A stretch of DNA of 64,000 bases, from assembly GCF_028748185.1 (NCBI RefSeq), contig NZ_CP118164.1, forward strand, positions 5,605,814 through 5,669,813, written 5' to 3'. Positions 16,629 through 23,481 of this stretch are shown one piece after another. The notes under the pieces are model-generated. The model had not been told where the DNA came from. It ran no database searches and saw only the letters and a program-made list of their open reading frames with translations. Origin of the DNA: Bremerella sp. P1 (GTDB lineage: Bacteria > Planctomycetota > Planctomycetia > Pirellulales > Pirellulaceae). The stretch's first letter is position 1; every line of letters starts with the position of its first letter. Both the position numbers and the translations under genes were made by a program.

Positions 16629-16651
16629 CCCTCTCCCTTGAAGGGAGAGGG
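16629..16651. repeat. Palindromic intergenic repeat, copy 1
   Basis: CCCTCTCCCTT and AAGGGAGAGGG are perfect 11-bp arms around one G, in the tdh-kbl gap, followed by CTAGGGTGAGGG. Read on the minus strand, its core matches the copy at 30128-30150 at all but one of about 20 positions. It is a REP-like dispersed element; similar CCCTCTCCC palindromes occur in many bacteria. Confidence 0.6.
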
Positions 16652-16664
16652 CTAGGGTGAGGGA

Positions 16665-17696
16665 TTATTTCTCAGTCCAATCAAGCACGACCTTCCCGGA
16701 TTGTCCGGAGAACATCGCCTCGAAGCCTTTTTCAAATTCGGTGTAGTGCAGACGGTGCGTGATGACCGGATCGAGGTCGAGTCCGCCTTGCAGCAGCACG
16801 GTCATCTGGTACCAAGTTTCATACATCTGGCGACCGTAAATGCCCTTGATGGTCAGCATGTTGAAGATGACATCATTCCAGTCGATGGCGATATCATCAG
16901 GCGGAATACCGAGCATCGCGATCTTGCCACCATGGCACATATTCTTGATCATATCGCGGAAGGCCGTGTCGTTGCCGGACATTTCCAGGCCGACGTCGAA
17001 ACCCTCGTGCATGCCGAGTTCTTTTTGAACGTCGGATAGCTTCTCATTACGAACATCGACAACCCGCGTCGCACCCAGCTTCTTGGCTAGTTCCAGGCGC
17101 CAAGGGTTCACATCGGTCACGACTACGAAGCGTGCCCCAGCGTGTTTGCACACGGCGGCAGCCATACAGCCGATGGGACCGGCACCGGTGATCAAGACGT
17201 CTTCGCCCAGAACAGGGAAGGTCAGGGCCGTGTGGACTGCGTTGCCGAAGGGATCAAAGATCGAAGCCACGTCCAGCGGAATATCGTCGGCATGATGCCA
17301 GACGTTGGTCATCGGAATCGAGATGTACTCGGCAAAAGCACCGGGGCGATTAACGCCGATCCCTTCCGTTTCCGAGCATAGGTGGCGACGACCGGCCATG
17401 CAGTTACGGCACTGGCCGCAGACAACGTGGCCTTCACCACTGACAATCTGACCGGGCTCGAAGATGCCGACATTGGAGCCGACTTCAATGATTTCGCCGA
17501 CAAACTCGTGCCCGACGACCATCGGAACGGGCACGGTCTTCTTGGCCCAGGCATCCCACTTGTAGATGTGGACATCGGTTCCGCAGATGCCTGTCTTGAG
17601 CACCTTGATCAGAACATCGTTGATGCCGATGGCTGGTTCCGGGACATCTTCCAGCCACAATCCCTTTTCTGCATGACGCTTGACGAGCGCTTTCAT
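16665..17696 (-). CDS. tdh: L-threonine 3-dehydrogenase
   Basis: Zinc-dependent, NAD-linked oxidation of threonine to 2-amino-3-oxobutyrate, which Kbl then cleaves. It is a 343-residue medium-chain dehydrogenase. Catalytic zinc/proton-relay residues are visible as C38, T40 and H43 ([10 protein letters not shown]) and H63-E64 (VVGHE). The structural zinc has four cysteines, C93, C96, C99 and C107. The Rossmann motif appears as [15 protein letters not shown]. The ATG at 17696 begins [15 protein letters not shown], exactly the Tdh N-terminus. It is the first gene of tdh-kbl; the upstream spacer to the VOC gene is 249 bases. Both the family and the specific activity are well supported by the pairing with kbl. 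Confidence 0.95.
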   Translation of the reverse strand: MKALVKRHAEKGLWLEDVPEPAIGINDVLIKVLKTGICGTDVHIYKWDAWAKKTVPVPMVVGHEFVGEIIEVGSNVGIFEPGQIVSGEGHVVCGQCRNCMAGRRHLCSETEGIGVNRPGAFAEYISIPMTNVWHHADDIPLDVASIFDPFGNAVHTALTFPVLGEDVLITGAGPIGCMAAAVCKHAGARFVVVTDVNPWRLELAKKLGATRVVDVRNEKLSDVQKELGMHEGFDVGLEMSGNDTAFRDMIKNMCHGGKIAMLGIPPDDIAIDWNDVIFNMLTIKGIYGRQMYETWYQMTVLLQGGLDLDPVITHRLHYTEFEKGFEAMFSGQSGKVVLDWTEK

Positions 17697-17860
17697 GAAA
17701 CGAACCTAAAGGAGCTTCTGCGCAAAGTTAAACATTGAGTCCAAGCTTTGATTGTAACGCCGACCTGCCGCGTGCGAATGCCAAACAAGCCGTCTGGGCC
17801 AACAAAGTTGGCGGATGTTTGCCGGAATTCGCTAACAGCTAAACAACCGTTTGGTGACAG

Positions 17861-17902
17861 TGGGAACTGTACCCATGGCGAGAGGCCATTTGGCTAGATT
17901 AT
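17861..17902 (+). promoter_or_regulatory. Putative operator/promoter upstream of the VOC gene
   Basis: TGGGAACTGTACCCA (17861-17875) is a near-palindrome sharing 13 of 15 bases with the site before the BFN gene (10149-10163). An AT-rich -10-like CTAGATTATG lies at 17894-17903. If transcription starts just after it, the ATG at 17901 cannot be used and the ATG at 17946 becomes the start. Confidence 0.45.
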
Positions 17903-17945
17903 GTTAGAGCGGAACAACAACAAGTCCTTCGCAAGAGATTGCCCC

Positions 17946-18347
17946 ATGCCCCGCCCGATTCCGATCAAGAGCTTGAATCACCTGGCCCTGGCTGTTCGCG
18001 ATGCCCGCGTTGCTTGCGGCTTCTACCGTGACGTCCTCGGTTTTCGCGAAGTCGAACGCCCTCCGTTCAATTTCCCCGGAGCCTGGCTGGTGGGATACGG
18101 CATTCAGATTCACATCCTGGAAACGGAACACCTCGGAGACTACGGCGAGAACCCGAACTCGCGGGCAAACCACTACGCATTTGCCGTCGACGACAACAGC
18201 GACTTGGTCGACATCCTCAACGAGCACGGCATCGAATACATTCAACGCGTCAACGCCGGAAACGTGCATCAAACGTTCTTCCAGGATCCGGATGGGCACA
18301 CAATTGAAGTGGCTGTCTATCCGGCGGATCCGCCGTTTGTTGATTAG
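17946..18347 (+). CDS. VOC/glyoxalase-family protein
   Basis: A vicinal-oxygen-chelate fold protein (glyoxalase I / fosfomycin resistance / extradiol dioxygenase superfamily) of 133 residues with one beta-alpha-beta-beta-beta pair. Probable metal ligands are H12 (LNHLALAV), H76 (ANHYAFAVDD) and E121 (GHTIEVAVY). The substrate cannot be read from the sequence. An in-frame ATG at 17901 would add 15 residues unlike the family, and lies within the predicted -10 region, so the ATG at 17946 is preferred. The next gene begins 10 bases after its stop (18357) and may be co-transcribed. A shared operator-like site links its control to that of the BFN gene at 10231. Confidence 0.8.
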   Translation: MPRPIPIKSLNHLALAVRDARVACGFYRDVLGFREVERPPFNFPGAWLVGYGIQIHILETEHLGDYGENPNSRANHYAFAVDDNSDLVDILNEHGIEYIQRVNAGNVHQTFFQDPDGHTIEVAVYPADPPFVD

Positions 18348-18356
18348 AAGGGGCTC

Positions 18357-19202
18357 GTGATGGCGGAATTGCCTGAAGACTTGTGTGAGTTCCTTCGGTT
18401 GGGACGACAGCTTGAGTACGATGCGAGGCGCTCCCATATCGGTAAGATCCAATTAAAGTCATTGAGCGATGTGGCTATCGCAACGATTGAGGTGTTCCCT
18501 GAGTCGTCGTCTCGGGTGTTTGGATGCTACGAATCACTGGAAGGAACGTTTCATGTTCCTGTGTACGATTTGGTGAAGTATTCAGAAGACTATCTGTCCG
18601 AGGGGTTATTCTGCTGGCTGCCAACCGTGCAAGCCTATGGAACAGTTGATGCTGAGCATTCGGAGATAACTATTTTCCCAGGCGTGACTTGGAAGAATAT
18701 TGTCAAGAGACCTCTCACTTACCTTGATGCCCAGTGGAATAGTTCATTTTGGAGCAAAGCAAAGTCCCTGCTACCGTGGCTCTATTTTCCATTTCATCTG
18801 GAGGAGAGGGAGGATGTCCTTGAGCCTTATCCCAAGACTTGCCCTGTTCATCAAACGCCTGTCACAACCAAACGGGTCAGTGGGCATCGGCTAACGGATC
18901 TAATCCGCACTTGCCATCTTGAGCAGTGGTTGGATGCACGTCGCGAATTTCCCTGCTGTGGTGTGCCGTTAGACGAGCGTCGTCTTCTTCATTGTTCGGA
19001 TTGTTTTGAGGCCCAGCAGCAGTGGGTGAGAGATGCCTACGCCGCCATGCCAGTAGGCGATGCCACGCCGAATACCGCGGGTTTTGTCGAGTGCCCCGGT
19101 TGCCGAAGTAAGTTTTCGTATCGTGACTCCAGCACGTATCTAGATCAAATCCATCTCCGTTGCGGTACGAGAGTGAATGTGATTTCTCCCCCCGAAGGTT
19201 AA
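18357..19202 (+). CDS. Uncharacterised protein with C-terminal zinc ribbon
   Basis: I do not recognise this 281-residue protein. No signal peptide or membrane segment is evident. The second half carries several Cys/His clusters: CPVHQTPV, CHLEQW with CCGVP, HCSDC, and a final VECPGC...HLRCGT that looks like a four-Cys zinc ribbon. By eye its codon use is more A/T-rich than neighbouring genes, which may point to transfer or relaxed selection. It begins 10 bases after the VOC gene and ends before a strong terminator. The last ribbon resembles the 95-residue frame at 20639-20926 beyond the oxidoreductase gene. It could belong to a lineage-specific paralogous family; no function is proposed. Confidence 0.7.
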   Translation: MMAELPEDLCEFLRLGRQLEYDARRSHIGKIQLKSLSDVAIATIEVFPESSSRVFGCYESLEGTFHVPVYDLVKYSEDYLSEGLFCWLPTVQAYGTVDAEHSEITIFPGVTWKNIVKRPLTYLDAQWNSSFWSKAKSLLPWLYFPFHLEEREDVLEPYPKTCPVHQTPVTTKRVSGHRLTDLIRTCHLEQWLDARREFPCCGVPLDERRLLHCSDCFEAQQQWVRDAYAAMPVGDATPNTAGFVECPGCRSKFSYRDSSTYLDQIHLRCGTRVNVISPPEG

Positions 19203-19227
19203 TCTCGTATTCAAACTCAAGAATGAC

Positions 19228-19264
19228 AAAGAGCCTCAGAACGATTTGGTTCTGAGGCTCTTTT
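19228..19264. terminator. Strong bidirectional intrinsic terminator
   Basis: AAAGAGCCTCAGAAC and GTTCTGAGGCTCTTT are perfect 15-bp arms around a 6-base loop, ending in a T-run on the plus strand and preceded by A's for the minus strand. It separates the unknown gene (+) from the convergent oxidoreductase (-). Confidence 0.9.
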
Positions 19265-19288
19265 CTTAGTCTTTACTCAAGCGAACGC

Positions 19289-20590
19289 TTAGATTCGCCA
19301 TCCTTCACGGTACTTTCGCTCGATGAACTGGTTCGCCGAGTCGTTGTTGGTGACCGTTAGGCTCTTGGCGTCCCATTCGATCGGGCCACCGCTGCGGTAG
19401 GCAACGTTGCCCAGCAGAACCGTTTCGGTCAGCGGGCCGCTGTAGTCGAAGCTACAGGTCGTCGGCGTACCTTCCTTGATGGCCTTGATCCATTCCTCGT
19501 AGTGACCGATGGAATTGGGGATAGTCTGTTCAGGAGCTTTCCAGCCGTTGAACTCTTCCTGTGGCAGCAGGGTGAAGTTGCCGTAGGTGACCAGCATCAT
19601 GCCCTTGTCGCCATGGAACATGACGCCTGAGCCGGGAACCTTGTGCCCTTCGATTTCCTTGGGGCTGTGGTTGCCGTCACGCCACTTCATGGTGACTGCC
19701 GGGGCAACTTCGGTCTTGGGGAACTCGTAGTTCACGGTTAGTCCCATCGGGGCCGTGTGGGCATCAGGCTCTGGGCCTTCGGCTGCGATCTTCGTGGGGT
19801 ACTTCAGTTTGAGAGCCCAGAAGACCAAGTCGATGTAGTGGCAACCCATGTCACCGAGCGTACCGCCGCCAAAGTCCCACCAGCGTCGCCACTGGGCTGG
19901 CATGTAGACCGGTGAATAGTCGCGGTAGGATGCTGGGCCGAGCCAGAGGTCCCAGTGAACGCCCTTGGGCACAGGTGGCTTGTCGGTTGGGACCTTACCG
20001 CCACCCCAGCCTTTGCCGACCCAGACATCGACGTGCTGGATGTTACCAATCGCACCCGACTGAACCGCTTCGACAACGCGGCGATAGTTGTTGCCGGCGT
20101 GAATCTGGGTACCAAGCTGGGTGGCCAGCTTGTTTTTGACCGCGAAGTCGGTCATCTCGCGGGCTTCATGGACCGTATGGGTCATCGGCTTTTCGCAGTA
20201 GACGTGCTTGCCAAGATGCATCGCCCACATCGAAGCCGGAGCATGCGTGTGATCGGGCGTGCTGACAACAACGGCGTCGATATTCTTTTCTTTGTCCAAG
20301 AGAACGCGAAAATCGTTGTATTTGTTCGACTTGTGCTTGTCGTATTGGCTCGCGGCCTTGTTCAGGTAGTTGTCGTCGATATCGCACAGGGCGACCAGAT
20401 TCTGGCCACTGACACCGCTCACGTTCGAGGCAGCTCGGTGCGCGACGCCGATACACGCGATATCTAAAATTTCGTTTGCGGACTTCGATTCAGCAGCCGA
20501 GGCCAACTGATGAAAGCCAGTTCCGGCGACCATGGCAGCCGCGGCAGAGGTTTGGAGAAAAGAACGACGGCTTAACACTGGTTTCTTCAT
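19289..20590 (-). CDS. Tat-exported Gfo/Idh/MocA-family oxidoreductase
   Basis: NAD(P)-dependent sugar or cyclitol oxidoreductase family member of 433 residues. The N-terminus MKKPVLSRRSFLQ with a hydrophobic, Ala-rich stretch is a twin-arginine signal (R8-R9), so the enzyme is exported folded, probably with its cofactor. The Rossmann domain contains ACIGVAHRAASN, a variant of the glycine motif. The family signature CEKPMTHTVHEARE appears near residue 135, and a second domain starts around GNIQHVDVWVGKG. Such Tat-exported oxidoreductases are greatly expanded in planctomycetes, where substrates are mostly unknown. It is monocistronic, ending at the shared terminator. Confidence 0.88.
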   Translation of the reverse strand: MKKPVLSRRSFLQTSAAAAMVAGTGFHQLASAAESKSANEILDIACIGVAHRAASNVSGVSGQNLVALCDIDDNYLNKAASQYDKHKSNKYNDFRVLLDKEKNIDAVVVSTPDHTHAPASMWAMHLGKHVYCEKPMTHTVHEAREMTDFAVKNKLATQLGTQIHAGNNYRRVVEAVQSGAIGNIQHVDVWVGKGWGGGKVPTDKPPVPKGVHWDLWLGPASYRDYSPVYMPAQWRRWWDFGGGTLGDMGCHYIDLVFWALKLKYPTKIAAEGPEPDAHTAPMGLTVNYEFPKTEVAPAVTMKWRDGNHSPKEIEGHKVPGSGVMFHGDKGMMLVTYGNFTLLPQEEFNGWKAPEQTIPNSIGHYEEWIKAIKEGTPTTCSFDYSGPLTETVLLGNVAYRSGGPIEWDAKSLTVTNNDSANQFIERKYREGWRI

Positions 20591-20672
20591 GCAGGAATCC
20601 TTCAGGCAAGTTGAGTCTAAAAGAGGGGGGAGCCATGAATGAGGCTGGTGGGAAGAGAGTTAGTCTCTCAGC

Positions 20673-20689
20673 TGTATCTCCAGGATACA
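20673..20689. repeat. Perfect 6-5-6 inverted repeat
   Basis: TGTATC and GATACA flank TCCAG. It has the size of a dimeric regulator site but no clear promoter next to it; it may be chance. Confidence 0.3.
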
Positions 20690-20821
20690 AAGTTTCATGT
20701 CACGATACATCACGTTTTTATCGACTTTAATTGTCGGAAATGGGTTGAATGCCCCAGTTGTGGCGGGTTTTTAGACATCCAGGAGAGGCCTCGATTTTCC
20801 CTTAAGGGCCGTCGGAGCCCC

Positions 20822-20850
20822 TTGTCAAAGATGCATAGCTGCGGCACAAT
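20822..20850 (+). promoter_or_regulatory. rpsD: Candidate rpsD promoter
   Basis: TTGTCA (5 of 6), a 17-base spacer and CACAAT (4 of 6) predict a start near 20857 and a leader of about 117 bases before rpsD, long enough for S4 autoregulation as known in E. coli and Bacillus. No specific pseudoknot was identified. Confidence 0.4.
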
Positions 20851-20973
20851 GTGTGGTTTCCACCCGGTCAAAGGTATTGGCCAGGGAACAAACGTGGATG
20901 TAGGAATCACGTTTTCGTCGCCTTAGGGCGGTATGGTGATTCCTGGAAATTGAATCTTAGGAGTGAATCGCAC

Positions 20974-21582
20974 ATGGGCCATTACACAGGTCCCAAGGCC
21001 AAAATCAACCGTCGTCTCGGTGCCGTAATTTACGAAAGCCGTGGCGCTATGCGTGCTGCCGATCGTCGGCCGAACCCCCCAGGCATGCACAATCGCCCGA
21101 AGCGCCCGTCCAACTACGGTGCTGCTTTGATGGAAAAGCAAAAGATCAAGCACTATTACGGCATTGGTGAGAAGCAGCTCCGTCGCTATTTCTCCCACGC
21201 CAAGCACAGCAAGGGCAACACGGGTGAAAACCTGTTGTCGTTGTGCGAACGCCGCTTGGACAACATCGTTCGTCGTGCCGGTTTGGCCCTGACGCGTTGC
21301 CAGGCTCGCCAGGGGATCGTGCACGGTCACTTCCTGGTAAACGGCCACAAGGTCGACAAGCCATCCTACCAGATGCGTCCCGGCGACGTGGTAAGCGTCC
21401 GCGGTCGTGAAAAGCTGCAAATCCTTTACCGCAGCATTCACGCTGATTCGTCCGGTGAGCCAGCTGCGTTTCTGTCGCCTGACCCGGAAACCCTGTCGGT
21501 GACCTACGACGCCGTTCCCGGCCCGGAAGACATCAGCCTGCCGGTGGACGTGAACATGGTGGTCGAATTCATGTCGCGTTAA
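20974..21582 (+). CDS. rpsD: 30S ribosomal protein S4
   Basis: Primary 16S rRNA-binding protein of the small subunit body; also a known repressor of its own mRNA in several bacteria. 202 residues. The N-terminal domain reads MGHYTGPKAKINRRLG and lacks the zinc-binding cysteines, i.e. a Cys-minus S4. PNPPGMHNRPKRPSNYG and YYGIGEKQLRRYF follow, and the S4 RNA-binding domain is at RRLDNIVRRAGLALTRCQARQ. The ATG at 20974 has a good Shine-Dalgarno (TAGGAG, 20958-20963) and gives the conserved start; the frame is open further upstream but without homology. It stands alone, outside any ribosomal-protein operon, and ends in its own terminator. Confidence 0.97.
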   Translation: MGHYTGPKAKINRRLGAVIYESRGAMRAADRRPNPPGMHNRPKRPSNYGAALMEKQKIKHYYGIGEKQLRRYFSHAKHSKGNTGENLLSLCERRLDNIVRRAGLALTRCQARQGIVHGHFLVNGHKVDKPSYQMRPGDVVSVRGREKLQILYRSIHADSSGEPAAFLSPDPETLSVTYDAVPGPEDISLPVDVNMVVEFMSR

Positions 21583-21628
21583 TTTCCGAGACCAATTTCT
21601 CGGCAATTCGCAGCAATTCGCAGATTTC

Positions 21629-21674
21629 AAAGGGATTCCGGCACGACAGCCCGTCGCGGAGTCCCTTTTTTTTT
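21629..21674 (+). terminator. Intrinsic terminator after rpsD
   Basis: AAAGGGATTCCG and CGGAGTCCCTTT form a GC-rich stem with one mismatch around an 18-base loop that can itself fold. Nine or more T residues follow (21666-21674). Confidence 0.85.
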
Positions 21675-21781
21675 GGTTCAATGTGCCACTGTTACCTGTG
21701 GAACTTGAGAAGCATCTCCCCACTACCGCATCTCAAGTCAGTAACTCAACTTTGCCTTAGTAAATTTGCTAGAGAGACATC

Positions 21782-23212
21782 ATGGCTCATACCCAATTGG
21801 CGGTCATCGGTGGTGGTCCCGGGGGCTACGCAGCAGCATTCTTGGCTGCCGACGAAGGAATGGAAGTCACCCTCATTGAAAAAGAACCGCGTCTCGGGGG
21901 AACGTGCTTGTTGCGTGGATGTATCCCGTCCAAAGCACTTCTGCACGTCGCACGCGTGATTGATGAAGTTCAAGAGTTGAACAAGGACTGGGGCGTTACG
22001 TTCAGCGAACCTCAGATCGAGCTCGACAAGCTTCGTGCCCGCAAGGAAGGGGTCATCAAGTCCCTGACGACCGGCCTGGGTCAGCTCGCCAAAAAGCGAA
22101 ACGTGACCATCATTAAGGCCAAAGCCAGCTTTGTCGATTCGAGCACCCTGGAATTTGAAGGGGACGATCCTTCCATTCCCGAAGGTGGCAAGCTGACCTT
22201 TGATCACGCCATCGTCGCGACGGGTTCGATCGCTGCCGTTCCGCCGGCCTTCCAGATCGACTCGCCACGGGTGATGGACTCGACTGGCGCTCTCGAGCTG
22301 CAAGACATCCCGGAAACCATGCTGGTCATCGGTGGTGGCTACATTGGCCTCGAAATGGGTACCGTTTACGCCCATCTCGGTACCAAAGTCAGCGTGGTCG
22401 AACTTACCGACGGTCTTCTGCCGGGTGCCGACCGTAACCTAGTCAAGCCGCTCGCTAAGAAGCTGGAAGAGCTGTTCGAGGGTCGCATCTTCACCAATAC
22501 CAAGGTTGGATCCCTGGGCGATCGCGACGGTCAGGTTGAAGTCGCATTCGAGGGGCCGAACAAGTTCGGTACGTTCAAGTACGACCGCGTCCTGGTTTCG
22601 ATCGGTCGATGGCCGAATACCAAGGGAATTGGCCTAGAAAATACGCAGTGCGTTGTCGATAAACGCGGCTTCATCGGTGTCGACAAGCAGCTTCGCACGG
22701 CTGATCCGAAGATTTCGGCAATCGGTGACGTGACCGGCAACCCAATGCTCGCCCACAAAGCGACGCACGAAGGGCGTGCCGCCGTCGAGGCCATCTTGGG
22801 CCATCCGGTTTCCTTCGAGCCTGCTGCCATTCCTGCTGTGATCTTCACCGATCCCGAAATTGCCTGGGCAGGGCTGATGGAAGACGAAGCCAAGGCGATG
22901 GGCAAGAAGGTCGAAGTGGCCATGTATCCATGGGCTGCCAGCGGTCGTGCTCAAGCATTGGGACGCACCGATGGGTTGACCAAGTGGATTATCGATCCTG
23001 AAACCCAACGCGTTCTAGGCTGTGGAATCGTTGGTCCAGGTGCCGGTGAAATGATTTCTGAGGCCGTTTTGGCACTAGAAATGCGAGCCGAAGTCTTTGA
23101 TCTGACCTCGACAATTCACCCCCATCCGACCTTGAGCGAGACCGTTATGAACGCTGGCGAGGTATTTTTCGGAACAGCTACCGAAATTTACAAGCCAAAG
23201 AAGAAGTCGTAA
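21782..23212 (+). CDS. lpdA: Dihydrolipoyl dehydrogenase (E3)
   Basis: FAD enzyme that reoxidises dihydrolipoyl groups of 2-oxoacid dehydrogenase complexes with NAD. 476 residues. The FAD motif GGGPGGYAA is at 10-18. The redox disulfide is C42 and C47 in GGTCLLRGCIPSKAL. The NAD-binding VIGGGYIGLEMG is near residue 183, the second FAD contact is SAIGDVTGNPMLAHKA, and the catalytic His-Glu pair is in the C-terminal IHPHPTLSE. It lies directly upstream of aceE-aceF, so it most likely serves pyruvate dehydrogenase, though one E3 can serve several complexes. The ATG at 21782 follows a short AGAGAGACATC. There is no terminator in the 269-base gap to aceE, but a separate promoter lies there. Confidence 0.96.
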   Translation: MAHTQLAVIGGGPGGYAAAFLAADEGMEVTLIEKEPRLGGTCLLRGCIPSKALLHVARVIDEVQELNKDWGVTFSEPQIELDKLRARKEGVIKSLTTGLGQLAKKRNVTIIKAKASFVDSSTLEFEGDDPSIPEGGKLTFDHAIVATGSIAAVPPAFQIDSPRVMDSTGALELQDIPETMLVIGGGYIGLEMGTVYAHLGTKVSVVELTDGLLPGADRNLVKPLAKKLEELFEGRIFTNTKVGSLGDRDGQVEVAFEGPNKFGTFKYDRVLVSIGRWPNTKGIGLENTQCVVDKRGFIGVDKQLRTADPKISAIGDVTGNPMLAHKATHEGRAAVEAILGHPVSFEPAAIPAVIFTDPEIAWAGLMEDEAKAMGKKVEVAMYPWAASGRAQALGRTDGLTKWIIDPETQRVLGCGIVGPGAGEMISEAVLALEMRAEVFDLTSTIHPHPTLSETVMNAGEVFFGTATEIYKPKKKS

Positions 23213-23301
23213 CGTCTTAGCGTTAAACAACTTGTGGTTTTATTTGGGCTTGTGCCGATTCTGCTGTCTGCAGAAGACGGAGAGGGTTCGCCTACCACTC
23301 G

Positions 23302-23329
23302 CTGACAAATACGGTCAGCGCGGTAGAAT
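23302..23329 (+). promoter_or_regulatory. Promoter of aceE-aceF
   Basis: CTGACA (5 of 6), a 16-base spacer and TAGAAT (5 of 6) predict a start near 23336, leaving a leader of about 146 bases before aceE. I saw no regulatory hairpin with a T-run in that leader. Confidence 0.55.
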
Positions 23330-23481
23330 TCAAGCTCTCAGCCCGCCTCGGGCCTAAACCGAGATTGATCTTTGAGATAAGTTAATCGAGGGTTGCTTCG
23401 CCAGACGAACGTCGCGCATGAAGTCGCGATGGAAGAAATTTTTCCCTGGCGCAAGCAACGGACTGAAAAAAGGGAAGTTGC

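Larger units (their letters stand above)
20639..20926 (+). pseudogene. Possible relict of a zinc-ribbon protein
   Basis: A 95-codon frame whose second half reads WVECPSCGGFLDI...MHSCGTMCGF. This resembles the C-terminal ribbon of the 281-residue protein at 18357-19202 (FVECPGC...HLRCGT), with the oxidoreductase gene between them. A strong Shine-Dalgarno (AGAGGGGGGAG) precedes an ATG at 20635 in a different frame that stops at 20730, which would suit a frameshifted remnant. A real short gene is possible. It fills most of the 383-base gap before rpsD, and its 3' half overlaps the likely rpsD promoter. Confidence 0.35.

Noticed and set aside
20614-20730. Short ATG frame with strong GGGGGGAG ribosome site (20635-20730) as a leader peptide for rpsD
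   Set aside because: It lies upstream of the likely rpsD promoter, is 31 codons of ordinary composition, and no terminator/antiterminator pairing follows.
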